Part shown: positions 33,872-45,809 of the stretch, one piece after another
How the letters are laid out: each line of letters opens with the position of its first letter
Position numbering within the stretch: the first letter of the stretch is position 1
NCBI RefSeq assembly: GCF_026210795.1
Contig: NC_089447.1
Location: forward strand, 684,501 to 748,500
DNA length: 64,000 bases
Direction: 5' to 3'
DNA from: Rhizophagus irregularis
Lineage: Eukaryota > Glomeromycota > Glomeromycetes > Glomerales > Glomeraceae
Notes under the pieces: generated by a model
Seen by the model: only the letters and a program-made list of their open reading frames with translations
Told to the model about the DNA's origin: nothing
The model's database searches: none
Made by a program: the position numbers and the translations under genes

Positions 33872-34334
33872 CAACAAGTTGATTCCAATCATATTCAATA
33901 TCAACATTTTTTATTTCTGGATTAATATATGATGTTAATAATAAAAAAATAATTTATTTTAAGTTATGATGGAAAAAAATGTAAGATAAATTTAAACATG
34001 TATATATATATGAAAAGATAAATTACTTAAGTTTTTAAATTATTAAGAATTAGACAATCATGGTTCAATTACTAGGGAGTTTTTATTGTTTTTTAATTCT
34101 ATGATTTTTAATTTATTGAGTATTAACTTTTATTATGAAATTAAGTTCATTAAAATTAAAATTTGGGTTTGTTTCTACAAACCATTTATAAAAAGAGCAT
34201 TTTTTTCAGAACAATGTTTGTTATTCTGGCCCAGTAAATGCTTACATACTTAATAGCTGATATTAAAAAACCGAAGGAAATAGGAAATAGATATTTTTTA
34301 GAAATGTTTCCAATTTGAAAATGTAGTGAACTAT

Positions 34335-34493
34335 AGGACGTACAGTAGGGGTGTACAATATTAACGTACAAACTGGCCCGAGTTTAGGAGTTATGCACTT
34401 GCACGTGATAGCGTTAACGTTAACTCCGGCCAGTTCGTACATTAATATCGTACACCCCCACTGTACATTAAGGAACCTCCATTAAGGAATCCC
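34335..34493. mobile_element. Insertion with 9-bp target duplication, containing a 121-bp TA-flanked MITE
   Basis: GTGAACTAT occurs at both borders (34326-34334, 34494-34502), and the duplicated segment at about 40050 has it once, giving an empty site. Within the insert, 34343-34463 has inverted ends CAGTAGGGGTGTAC... / ...GTACACCCCCACTG with arms of about 45 bp, flanked by TA on both sides, as in Tc1/mariner MITEs. Either a MITE nested in another insertion, or one element whose ends I have not resolved. Confidence 0.75.
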
Positions 34494-34635
34494 GTGAACT
34501 ATATACACCGAAAATAACGTTCAATAATTGATATAGCAAATTTTTGAAAACGACAATAAAGAAAATTTACGTACTATTTGTGTCAAATATCATCTATGAA
34601 TCTAAGTAACTAAAATAGTCTGTTTGTAATACATA

Positions 34636-34769
34636 TCGTATTTGGCGGTAATTAAGCACCCCTTTTTTGCACTTAATGCCGGCCAAGATGCTCATAATTC
34701 TGGCCAAAACCTCCATAATTCCGGCCGGGGTGCTTATTTTTGGGGGTGCTTAATAACAGCAAAATACGG
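34636..34769. mobile_element. 134-bp TA-flanked MITE with (T/C)CGTATTT ends, empty site known
   Basis: The ends TCGTATTTGGCGGTAATTAA and TTAATAACAGCAAAATACGG are inverted, with AAGCACCCC/GGGGTGCTT further in. TA is duplicated at 34634-34635 and 34770-34771. The parallel segment at about 40178 has AATACA-TATATATTTG uninterrupted, so insertion came after the segmental duplication (or was lost precisely). The interior carries CCGGCC-containing words repeated two or three times. Non-coding. Confidence 0.9.
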
Positions 34770-35530
34770 TATATATTTGCGATTTTGTTAAAAGTAATTG
34801 ATTTTTCAGAATCTTACGCAGCTTACGTAAACTTAAAAAAGTTACACCCGTCCTGATGAAATGTTTTCTTGTCGGTTATGTTTTTTTGGTTACTAGATTT
34901 TCATTTTATATATTCGTTTTTTCGGTTATATCGTTATAGTTTCGTTTTTTGGTTATTTTTTGTTTATTCTTTACCTCCTTTATTTTTGCTTCATTCGGTT
35001 ATATTCATTCGACCTTTTATTTTCGCTTTGTTTTGATTATATTTGGTTCAGGTTCATTAAATAACCTATGCATTTAATAAATTTATTATAATTTCCATTT
35101 TATAACTCTATCAATAAAAATCTCGTGTAAAAATTTTCACTGACAATGAAAATACAAATAAAGTAAAATTTTAATAAATTTACACTAAAAATGAATATAA
35201 AAATTCCGGAAGTACTGTATGTAAACAAAAAAACAAAACTAAGTTCATCACCAGTCATGTGATCTTGGAAGAAAATAATACGAACATCCGAGATATAATA
35301 ATTTTTGTCACGATATACCTATGTCGCACCAATTACTAGCAAAGTTAAAAAGTGAGAGACTGAAAAGAAGTGTCATGATAATCGCGTTAAACTGATTATA
35401 CAAATCTCATCTATATCTTCTAAATTCACTGCCTTATATATCTGTAAAATTAATGATAAATTATTTCATAATTTAAAATCCTAATATTTAAGAAAAAATA
35501 AAATATAGTTACCTAATATTGTAAATATGC

Positions 35531-36419
35531 TTTGGGATGTCTGGAAGAATAAAATTGCAATATAATTTATCAGAACAGCCTGATCACTGTAACACGCACT
35601 GGCACATAAATATCTATTATATAGAGCATGCGTCCTAAAACACTATATCACGTGATTTCTCGTCATCAGGTTTTCTTTACCTGTGGCCCTTTTCATTATT
35701 AGAATTGTGAATAAAAACAATACAGATATATCCGAAGGTTTCCAGCTTAACGATTTCCTTGATAATGACTGGTTCTATCATGCTGTGATATATTTCCTTT
35801 GAGATGCGACTTTAAGCTAGTCGATAGTTGAGGAATCTAAAACCATGTAACCATTGCAATCAAGAGATTGATTGATATTAATAGAATAACGTTTATTAAA
35901 TCTGCGCCTATTTCAACATATAACTGCTTGTTCCACCATCTATTATGCGGCTTTTAGCATTTAATAAGCGTATAATTATAATATAAGCGTTTAATTTATA
36001 CATCAAATTTTTTTATTACCTTTTTCTGTATTATCAAACAAGAAATTCACTTTTTAATAAATAAATTATGTAAAATTTCTTGTGTTATGTAATAGTCCAG
36101 ATTTCTTAAAATAGTAAATATTTTATGATACACTAAATTATGCGAAATAATTTTTGCGTAACAAAATGGTCCTTTTATATAACACATGATCTGTGGGACT
36201 TATAAAAGAGATATTGCAATCATGCAATCATGTGATTATCGTGGCTACGTAAGCCTAATTACTCATTGAGTTGGTGGTTTATCTTATCATACAAAAAATT
36301 ATTGATTTTATTTCTTTACGATTTGATATCATAATGTTGAAAATAATTAAATGGTATGTTAGAATGTTGGATGTACAAGTTACTTGTGATAATCTTATTC
36401 ATAATTCTTAATTTTAATA
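35531..36419. other. Intergenic; nothing recognised except a small shared block
   Basis: No gene. The block at about 36260-36350 (GAGTTGGT..., TTTACGATTTGATATCATAA, TTGAAAATAATTAA) recurs at about 47925-48030. Confidence 0.45.
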
Positions 36420-36697
36420 AACTTAAAAAACATAATAAATTTAATAAAATTAAAAGAAACAATAAAAAGCCCTTAATTGAGTCTTAATTGACTAATTCTT
36501 AATTATTAAAAAACTTATCTATCTTCATGTATACATATTCATATTTATCTTACTTTTTTCTTCCCATATAACTTGGAATAAATTATTTTTTAATATTAAC
36601 ATAGGTTAGTCCTTCAGTTATGTTTATAAGTTCATTAATTTTAACGACTAAATGAGAAATAAAAATTAAACTTAAAAGCATACATATCAAACCGGTT
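36420..36697 (-). repeat. Shared 3' flank of the Asn/Gln-rich family (copy 3)
   Basis: On the minus strand the sequence after the stop reads GAAACCGGTTTGATATGTAT, and further on AATAATTTATT...GTAAGATAAAT...GAATTAG. It parallels the flanks after copy 1 (20161-20340) and copy 2. This orientation confirms that copy 3 is an inverted duplicate. Confidence 0.75.
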
Positions 36698-37870
36698 TCA
36701 TTGTTGATGATGTTGTATATGATTGTCACTTATATTCAGGTGATCACATGTCAAGTCATTAGCTTGCATTGTCGTTACAGTATTTCCATTATGAAAATCT
36801 GTGCCCCCATAATTAACTTGGTAAGTCTGGTGATCGCATGTTAAGCCATTAGCATGCGTTGTCGTTATATTATTCCCAATATTTCTATTGTTTGAATCTG
36901 TGTCCCCATAATTATTGTTGGGATCAACTCGCTGCCTAGTTCCATTTAGATCATTACCATAGTTTCGACTAATATCTGTTGTCAAAACAGATTGTGTATT
37001 ATTCGCTAGTATACTTCCATGAAATGAATTTACATTTCTATAACAATTCAATCTCATTTCTCTATCAATAATTTGTTGTGGAATATTGTTGAAATCAATT
37101 TGTTGAGGTGAACCAGTGATATGATAAGTACTAACATTTTGTGGCGCTGCAGATGCCGAAAGGAGATTATTGGGTTGAAGAAAACTATTGGTTTGACTAT
37201 TGGCGATTGAAACAGCTTGTGTTTTCATTACATTATTCCCGACATTTCCACAAAATGTATTTGTATTTTCATTACAGCGTAATCCATCAGGAACTTGTTG
37301 TGGAATATTAATGAAAACTTCTTGTCGTGGATTAATGACATTATTAGTAAAATATTCAACTCTAGTTTGTTAAGGAAAGTTATTATCAAAAGTAGGTTGA
37401 CTATTAGTTACCGAAATTTTCTGTGCATTATGTCCGTAAGAAGAATTTAAGTTTCGATCAGAATTCATTCTTATTTCTCTATTAGAAATATGATTTTGTG
37501 TAAGGTGAAGAGGAAGAATTTGTTTCAAATCTCGTTCCAAATCCAATTTTTGATTCAAAGATAGTAATTCTTTTCGTTCCAAATTATTTACGCCAATATC
37601 CTTTCCGTATATTTTTTTGTTCAATATATTTGCGATTAAAGAATGTGAAAATATTTTGCATGTGACATAATAATTTTCTGTAGGATCAATATTATAAAAG
37701 AACCCATGATCATAATTGTGATTATCCAAGGAGACAGAACCATGTAAAATAATTTGGCAAGTTATATGATAGAATCTATCATCATTTGGTGCATAATGAA
37801 AAAATTCACATTCATTCATTTGTACGTTACTTTGCGTAGTAGGTTGAATTGGCACAACATTCGTATTCAT
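36698..37870 (-). pseudogene. Asn/Gln-rich family protein, copy 3, one in-frame stop
   Basis: From the ATG at 37870 the frame gives the conserved doubled domain (FFHYAPND..FYHITCQIIL / FFYNIDPT..YYVTCKIFSH) and the LERKELLSLNQKLDLERDLKQIL helix. It then reads into the Asn/Gln tail but meets TAA at codon 167 (37370-37372). In copies 1 and 2 this codon is CAA (Gln), within FSQQTGV versus FP-stop-QTRV. After it the same frame stays open for 223 codons to TAA at 36698, with all the usual tail blocks. So only one substitution breaks an otherwise complete 390-codon gene. The truncated product would keep the whole conserved domain, so it may still be expressed. Upstream sequence resembles that of copy 2. 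Confidence 0.85.
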
Positions 37871-38379
37871 AATGGCTTATAAACGCTGATAAGTTGAATG
37901 AAGTGTATATTCTTAGAGAGTAGGTTGGTTATAAAATGAATTATATTGAATAACAATAATGGTGAAAAATATTTTTCTCCCTCTACTAAAGTAAGCTATT
38001 TTATTTGCGAAATTTTTGCGAGAAAATAAATTTAAGAATAAAATTAATTTTGTAACCTTTTGTTTTTAAAAGATAGTGGAAAGGGGTATAAAACTATTTT
38101 TGAGAATATTACGTGAACTCGATCAATATATTTATACGAATGGATACTTTAAATAAATATCCTAAACTTCATTATTTCAATATAAAAGAAGCTTAAAAGA
38201 CCTTCTTTTCTGGTTTTATTTCATAGAATGATACTATTTAATTTTATCGTTTAGAAATTTTTTTTAAAATGTCTTTTATAGTATTGTAAATTTGTAATAA
38301 AGTTTATTGTAAATTCGATATAAAAATTTTTAGTTTAATAAAAATACGAGCACAGATTTTTAGGTTTTTGGTTGTTTTT

Positions 38380-39600
38380 TTCGGATTCAATAGAAAGGGA
38401 GCAAAGTTAACTATTTTAAAATGATGCAGTATATATGCCTTATCTCTTGATATTTATACTTTGTTTATAAATTATAGTCTTGTCAGCAAATTTGTATGCT
38501 ATACTGCATACGTACAGTAAAAATGTACAAGCTTTGAATTTTTGTCCCATTCGACAACCGATTGGTTAGTCATATTTTTTGTCGATTTGCTATAATATCA
38601 CTTATAATGGGATGATGTAACCATTAAATACTTAATTAAGACTATATTTCAGCAACCTCCCTAATTTTGCGTGACAAAGAATAAGCCGCATAGACATTTG
38701 GTCATTTTGGAGATCATCTGTATATATTATCAGTTATTATTATATTTTATTATTTAATAAATCATTCTATAATAAGTAATTAGAAAATTTTTTCTTTGAA
38801 CAACAATAACACTCGCGGTTTATAATTAGGAGGTGCTTTCTAAAAAAACGCCAAAAAAAAAACAAAGGGTGAAATATAAAAACCATAATTAATTTTGTAT
38901 TCATTAGATATTTACGTTTTCGCAAAGTCTTCTGCGAGATAAAATCAGAGCTGAATAAGTGATTGATCGACGTAACCTATTCGTTAACTTTATTTCTTTA
39001 AAATATATATATTTGTATATATTTTATATTTATTCTAAAATTTACGTTCGATTGTTCGATTACATCATAATATAGTTCAAAAGGGAAACATCCGTGGAAG
39101 CGCCCTTTGATAATGCAATCTAACAAATGAAATAAATGGAAGGAAGAGTCCTTATGATCTGTTGCATCTAGGGGGAAAATTACAGATAAAACAATTCACA
39201 ATGACTTTATTTTATTAATATAATATATTTGTAGTAAAGCCTTATTCTTGTCCACTCTTGCCAAAAACGGAATTATTATCTTTAATATCTTTGTAATCCA
39301 ACACAAATATGGTACCAATAGGTAACTCAAATCAACAATCGCGATAACTTTTTCTAGCTTTTAACCTATATTGGATTAAATTCAATTCTGTGGCGTATAT
39401 AAATAAATTCATTAGATTTTTTAGATTTTTCCGCGTTTCGGGGACGAAATTTAAGTGGATCACCGGAGAAAACAATCACAAGTCACAATACTCACATATA
39501 TGTCACAAACATTTTAACACATCACAACCTAATATGAAGTGTGTCAAACATGTAATAATATTAAGCCGTTCTTTTAAATTAGGTTAGAGTGAACGAAACG
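38380..39600 (+). repeat. Segmental duplication 'flank A' (better copy)
   Basis: Parallel to 45810-46780, with identical long blocks such as TTCGGATTCAATAGAAAGGG, TGCGTGACAAAGAATAA, GAGGTGCTTTCTAAAAAAA (or AGAAGG...) and AATACTCACAT...TGTCACAAACATTT. It is followed 90 bp later by flank B (39690), without an Asn/Gln-rich gene between them. Short open frames inside (e.g. 39390-39587) are not conserved as frames and are not called. Confidence 0.85.
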
Positions 39601-39689
39601 ATTTCGGTCACTCTAACCAAATATAGAATCAATAAACACTAAATGAGTTATAATTAATTTTTTTTTTTTTATTATATTAAGTATCATAA

Positions 39690-41045
39690 TTCATTTTAAG
39701 TTATGTTGGAAAAAAAAAGGTAAGATAAATTTAAACATGTATAAATATATGAAAAGATAAATTACTTAAGTTTTTAAATAAGAATTAGCCAATCATGTTC
39801 AATTACTAAGAAGTTTTTATTGCTTTTTAATTTTATGATTTTTAATTTATAGAGTATTAACTTTTATTATGAAATTAAGTTTATTAAAATTAAAATTTAC
39901 TTTTGATTCCATAAACCATTTATAAAAAGAACGTTTTTTTCATTACATACTTAATATGATAGCTAATATTAAAAAACGAAGGGAATAGGAAATAGAAAAT
40001 TTTTATTAGTGTTTTTTAGAAATGTTTTCAATTTGAAAATGTAGTGAACTACACCGAAAATAACGTTCAATAATTGATATAGCAAATTTTTGAAAACGAT
40101 AATAAAGAAAATTTATGTACTATTTGTGTCAAATATCATCTATGAATCTAAGTAACTAAAATAGTCTGTTTGTAATACATATATATTTGCGATTTTGTTA
40201 AAAGTAATTGAGTTTCAATTATTATTCTTGACCTGATAAAAAAAATTAACCAAAATTGATGTCTATTGTCTATTATAACGAGCTTGTGTAATATTTGTAT
40301 GTACAAAGAACAATATTTCAAATTAGCCACTCTGCGACGGGATGTAACTAGACGAAAGTTTGTAAAAAAAAGATTTTGAAAAAAGAGACACAAAATTTTA
40401 CGGTTACTAGATTTTCATTTTTATATATTCGTTTTTTCGGTTATATCGTTATATTTTCGTTTTTTGGTTCTTTTTTGTTTATTCTTTATCTCCTTAATTT
40501 TTTGCTTCATTCGGTTACATTCATTCGACCTTTTATTTTCGCTTTGTTTTGATTTGGTTCAGGTTCATTAAATAACCTATGCCTTTAATAAATTTATTAT
40601 AATTTCCATTTTGTAACTCAACCAATAAAAATCTCGTGTAAAAATTTTCACCGACAATGAAATACAAATAAAGTAAAATGATTAATAAATTTACTCAAAA
40701 AATGAATAGTATAAAAATTCCGGAAGTACAAAAAACAAAACTAAGTTCATGTAATTCCTTTAACCCTAATACAATAATCTCTTTTAACATCACCGGTCAT
40801 GTGATCTTGGAAGAAAAATAAGCCGAACATCCGAGATATAATGATTTTTGTCCCGATATACCTATGTCGATTAGCAAAGTTAAAAAGTGAGAGACTGAAA
40901 AGAAGTGTCATGGTAATCGTGTTAAACTGATTATACAAATCTCATCTATATCTTCTATCTGTAAAATTAATAATAAATGATTTCATAATTTAAAATTCTA
41001 ATATTTAAGAAAAAATAAAATATAGTTACCTAATATTGTAAATAT
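39690..41045 (+). repeat. Segmental duplication 'flank B', second copy (no gene attached)
   Basis: Collinear with 33940-35530 and lacks both small transposon insertions found there. It has its own extra segment at about 40215-40400 not seen in the other copy. It sits directly behind flank A, where a family gene would be expected from the 30.3-35.5 kb arrangement. Confidence 0.9.
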
Positions 41046-43373
41046 GATAAAAGTGTATTAGTGAATAAACAAGGTTTTCTCATTTGGCTGTTTTGAAATT
41101 GATGATCTGCAAGGCGATGATCAAAAAACACTAATGTGTAATGTGTGTCATGTAATACGAGATCACGCCTATTGCCGGTAAAAGCCACAATTGATCATCT
41201 ATCACGTGATCACGACAATTATTTTTAGATCAATAAAAAATATTGTGCATTGTCGTAATATATTTCCTTTTATAAGTTTCAAAAAAAGAAAAAAAAAATC
41301 ATTGATTTAGAAAAAGAATATTTCTTGGAAATAATATTTATTATACTGTATCAATGTAATCTTAGTGCATGCATAAATTATGCTTTATTCGTTTCAAAAG
41401 TCTCTTCCAAAGTTCACTTTGGGATGTCATGGGAGGACTTGGTATTGTTACATAAATTTACTCGTCGCAGTAAATTTTTTCTAAAGTACTAATAATAAGA
41501 AAAAATAAAAATCTTGGCAATTTTTCTTCTATCTTAATAGTTGACGGATTTTATTTCTTATAAACATTGATTAAATCGACTATATTATTGAATAATTTTT
41601 ATCGTTTCATATCTTTATTTTTTTCCTTTTGCAAATATTGATAGATGAAATTTTCTGTCCGATTTACAAAATTCTTTTTGCACATGCAACCTTGTAATGT
41701 GAAACAAATATTGAAATCAAACGGCTGGTTTGTCCTACTGAATACTTCTATGTATAATATATTATTATGCTTCATATGATTTACAAACTTTTTCATACAC
41801 AAATAAACTTTCTGAGACGGCTGATCAGCTATTGACATCACTACTTTGGTAATTTGAACCCAAATAGTGCGGAATTTTGATTAGTTGGAATTTGAAATGG
41901 AAGGGATATAAGTTTTTTCGAGAAAAAAATGATGGCGCAGTAAAATGATAAAATTAGATTATTTTTAACTATTTAAAATATAAATAAATCATGTAAGTTT
42001 ATAATCATGAGTCACGACTCATTTTTTTGGACAAAAAAAATTTTTTTTTTTTCCGAAATTTATTTATTTATTTATTTATTTATTCGTTAAAACCTAATTT
42101 TCACTAACGAACTTTCAATTTAGATATATTTTTTTGAATTTAAGTCGATTCTTTAAACATTTTGAACCTTGTACCGCACATAAAATGATTTAACTCAATC
42201 TCGTATTATAAAAAACTTAAACAACAAAGTCTTGTATCATCACCAAAAAAATTATTACGATTGATGTAATTTACTACTTATCTATAATTTAAGTATTTCC
42301 GTATTATATGAAAATGCATGATCATTTTCATCAATCGTAATATTAAAAGTTCCAAATTAACACTGATGTTATAACGTTTGGGTTGTCTTAGAAGATAATG
42401 CAATTATATCTGAACAGTTTATCATCAAGCAAGAAAACCCTGTATTTTCCTAAATAATATTAAGATAATTCACTAAAAAGATATATAAAATAAAAAAATG
42501 AATTATTTGTTTAGTAAAAGTATCAGCTACAGTATCTTTTGAAATTGGAGATCAACGGAACTTATCAGCTATTCATACCGAGTTATTACAAATCAAAGAA
42601 GAGCAGCAAGCTTCTAGAAGACTATAAGATATTCAGGAACAATTAGAACATGTTACAAAGGAAGACACACAACCTTACAATAAGTGAGTTGAAGTTTCAC
42701 TGAGTTATTGAACATTAGGCGCGTTTGTAATAGGGTTCTTTCGATAAGTTCCTTGAAAGAAGTTGCCAAACAGTTACGATAATAAGATTGAGAATTGATA
42801 AAAAAATCAAGGTGAATAAAGTGATGCAAACTCAATGCTTTTTTAAGCGTAAAAGTAAATGAATCCTTATTTGAATTTTGACAATTCTGGAACGCCAAAC
42901 TTGATAACATTATTTTCACTTTCACGTGTCAGTGAATAACGTTAGGACGGTTACAAAAAAAATTGTAAATCTGAATGTTGTTTACATGAGACGTCTGAGA
43001 CGCGATTTTTAAGTTTACAAGTTTGTTTTATTTTAATAATATATTATTTTTACGTTTAAAAATGGTTGGTTTATTTAAAATAAATAATTATTAAACACAT
43101 AGTTATCACCTTTTTTTAACGTGTTTGGTGTCTAGTAAAGTTTTAATACGCGCCCTCAAAAAGTTTAATATACCTTTATGGTATTGCTTATTTACCACTT
43201 TTAAAAAAGAAAAATATTTTATTATAGGTGACCATTCCATATTGGGCCGGTGACCTACAGTACCGCAGTACGACTAAAAATCCTATAAGCGGACTTTGAT
43301 CAGATCAGACTAATCGGGACTATTAATTATGAGTCATCTCTTTTGTCTCATGATTTTGATTATGACATAATTG
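41046..43373. other. Intergenic; mostly empty
   Basis: AT-rich, with a (TTTA)n run near 42060-42085. Apart from the relic at 42520-42690 no gene was supported. Minus-strand frames at 41599-41841 and 42653-42925 have no recognisable features. Confidence 0.4.
42520..42690 (+). pseudogene. Coiled-coil-like exon remnant, unknown gene
   Basis: A frame reads VSATVSFEIGDQRNLSAIHT, then ELLQIKEEQQASRRL, a TAA, and continues DIQEQLEHVTKEDTQPYNK to a TGA. The composition (Glu/Gln/Lys/Leu heptad-like) is far from the AT-rich background, which suggests real ancestry. A single stop interrupts it. No start or flanking exons found, and no family recognised. Confidence 0.35.
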
Positions 43374-43640
43374 ACTAACAAATTTATATAAAAAGCCACT
43401 CCAGAAATTTTTCTCTCTCTTTCTCTTCACTCTTGTCAATAAACTTATTTTTTTCACAGTATTTTATCCCTTCCCTTTTTTAAAAAGTTCTTAATAAAAT
43501 TTTTTTATTTTATTTTTAACTTAAATTTTTACTTTTGTTTTGTTGTGTTAATACGTCCTTCTGTCTTACTCTCACACATTTTGGGGAAGACTTATGATCT
43601 AAAGCTTAGGGTAGGCTTCAAAGCCTAACAAACAAAGATG
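43374..43640 (+). promoter_or_regulatory. Promoter-like sequence with TATA box, no ORF attached
   Basis: TTATATAAAAAG at about 43384-43395 is followed by a CT-rich leader (TTTCTCTCTCTTTCTCTTCAC), CAATAAA, and a hairpin-prone AAGCTTAGGGTAGGCTTCAAAGCCTAA. This resembles a Pol II promoter or the middle of a solo LTR, but terminal TG...CA repeats were not found and no coding frame follows. Left unassigned. Confidence 0.25.
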
Positions 43641-43973
43641 TCACATACGCCTAAGAAAGGGACGAAGTGACATCTGGGATCAAAATTTTTGACGATATTT
43701 TCAGCAAAGCTAATAGTAAATATTTATTACTTTATTATTTTTATACTTGAATCTTTATTACAAATATTAAAAAATAAACTTTTTTATTATAGAATGATAG
43801 GATAAAACGAAGATGAAGGTGCACATATTTTCTTAGAGAAGTTCTTGAAAAAGAGTACATATCAAGTATTAAAAATGCAAAATTTTTTTTTTTTTTGATG
43901 TTTATACTTTAAATCTGTTATCTGACCTCTTATCATTGGATTGTATTTATTCTTTGTTTATTTATCAGTTATA

Positions 43974-45746
43974 GCACTATTTTGTATTGAAACACTGGAC
44001 AACAGATGAAAGTTCTCTGAATAGAGTATTATTGATTTCTAGATGAGTGTAAATGGCTCAAGAGACTTTAAAAGAGGTGTGTATTTTTTTATTTGCAAAG
44101 TGGGTAACTTCCTAAGCTAAAATTAGAACGGATAACTCATTGAGTCGGGGAGTTCACAAATTTTACTTAGGAGGGTACTGGATTTATTTGTTTGGTTGGG
44201 TAAGGGTGAGCAAAGTGGGTAATTCCTATGAAATTACCTGCTTTTTCTTTTTTATTTTATTTTATTTTTATTTTTATTTTTTTATTCTCTTTTTTTCTTT
44301 TTTTTATTTTTTTTATTTCTCTTGTTCACTTGATAACCAACTCAAGCAAATAACATCCTACTTTGTTATTGATAAAGTCTGCTAATTCTAAAGGAGGAAT
44401 TGGCTATGTCTTCTTTACCATTAAATAAAAATTTAGCACACTATTAATAATTTTTTCTTTCTTATAATAGGTAAATACAGAGATTTACAATCACTGGTAA
44501 AATGAAGAAATTTCCTAGAGGAATTCTTGAAAAATATCAAGTATTAAAAATGTGAACAGCACTATTTTGTATTGAAACACTGGACAACAGATGAAAGTTC
44601 TCTGAATAGAGTATTATTGATTTCTAGATGAGTGTAAATGGCTCAAAAGACTTTAAAAGAGGTGTGTATTTTTTTATTTGCAAAGTGGGTAACTTCCTAA
44701 GCTAAAATTAGAACAGATAACTCATTGAGTCGGGGAGTTCACAAATTTTACTTAGGAGGGTACTGGATTTATTTGTTTGGTTGGGTAAGGGTGCGTGAGC
44801 AAAGTGGGTAATTCCTATGAAATTACCTGCTTTTTCTTTTTTATTTTATTTTATTTTTATTTTTATTTTTTTATTCCCTTTTTTTCTTTTTTTTTTTTTT
44901 TTTTATTTCTCTTGTTCACTTGATAACCAACTCAAGCAAATAACATCCTACTTTGTTATTGATAAAGTCTGCTAATTCTAAAGGAGGAATTGGCTATGTC
45001 TTCTTTACCATTAAATAAAAATTTAGCACACTATTAATAATTTTTTTCTTTCTTATAATAGGTAAATACAGAGATTTACAATCACTGGTAAAATGAAGAA
45101 ATTTCCTAGAGGAATTCTTGAAAAAGAATGCATATCAAGTATTAAAAATGTGAACAGCACTATTTTGTATTGAAACATTGGACAACAGATGAAAGTTCTC
45201 TGAATAGAGTAATATTGATTTCTAGATGAGTGTAAATGGCTCAAGAGACTTTAAAAGAGGTGTGTATTTTTTTATTTGCAAAGTGGGTAACTTCCTAAGC
45301 TAAAATTAGAACAGATAACTCATTGAGTCGGGGAGTTCACAAATTTTACTTAGGAGGGTACTGGATTTATTTGTTTGGTTGGGTAAGGGTGAGCAAAGTG
45401 GGTAATTCCTATGAAATTACCTGCTTTTTTTTTTTATTTTATTTTATTTTTATTTTTATTTTTTTATTCCCTTTTTTTCTTTTTTTTTTTCTTTTTTTTA
45501 TTTCTCTTGTTCACTTGATAACCAACTCAAGCAAATAACATCCTACTTTGTTATTGATAAAGTCTGCTAATTCTAAAGGAGGAATTGGCTATGTCTTCTT
45601 TACCATTAAATAAAAATTTAGCACACTATTAATAATTTTTTCTTTCTCATAATAGGTAAATGCAGAGATTTACAATCACTGGTAGAATGAAGAAATTTCT
45701 TAAAGAGTTTTTGAAAAAGAGTGCATATTAAATATTAAAAATGTGA
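43974..45746. repeat. Three-unit tandem repeat of about 590 bp
   Basis: Units start at 43974, 44559 and 45157 with GCACTATTTTGTATTGAAAC, and are 585, 598 and about 590 bp. They are nearly identical apart from homopolymer lengths, a GCGT insertion in unit 2 (about 44793) and the end segment. Each contains the word GCAAAGTGGGTAA twice, a GGTAATTCCTATGAAATTACC hairpin, complementary TTCCTAAG/CTTAGGAG blocks, then a long T-rich run. Diverged copies of the unit's end lie on both sides (43800-43945, 45690-45810). The open frames from TTG at 44140 and 45323 are broken in unit 2, arguing against coding. Confidence 0.95.
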
Positions 45747-45809
45747 AATTTTTTTTTTTTTTGATGTTTATACTTTATATTTGTTATCTGATTTCTTATT
45801 ATTGGATTT

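Larger units (their letters stand above)
33940..35530 (+). repeat. Segmental duplication 'flank B', copy downstream of Asn/Gln-rich copy 2
   Basis: Runs parallel to 39690-41045. Shared blocks include the AAGTTATGxTGGAAAAAAA start, the ACGTTCAATAATTGATATAGC block, the CTAAGTAACTAAAATAGTCTG block, the TTCGTTTTTTCGGTTATATCG tract, and the AAGTGAGAGACTGAAAAGAAGTGTCATG block. The order is unbroken apart from insertions, two of which are small transposons present only here (34335-34493, 34636-34769). No gene content. Confidence 0.9.

Noticed and set aside
41599-41841. 80-codon minus-strand frame with several cysteines
   Set aside because: Reads somewhat protein-like but no recognised motif, no homologous copy in the window and no exon structure.
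43374-43700. Candidate solo LTR with TATA and AATAAA
   Set aside because: No TG...CA borders, no target duplication and no second copy in the window; kept only as promoter-like sequence.
44388-44406. AGGAGG followed by ATG in each tandem unit, like a bacterial ribosome binding site
   Set aside because: Everything else is eukaryotic (spliceosomal introns, Ty3/gypsy, HMG); the following frame is only 13 codons.
44140-45538. Conserved peptide frame (SRGVHKFYLGGYWIYLFGW...) in tandem units 1 and 3
   Set aside because: It begins at TTG, unit 2 has a 4-nt insertion that breaks it, and the second half is T-run translation. Conservation is explained by recent tandem duplication.
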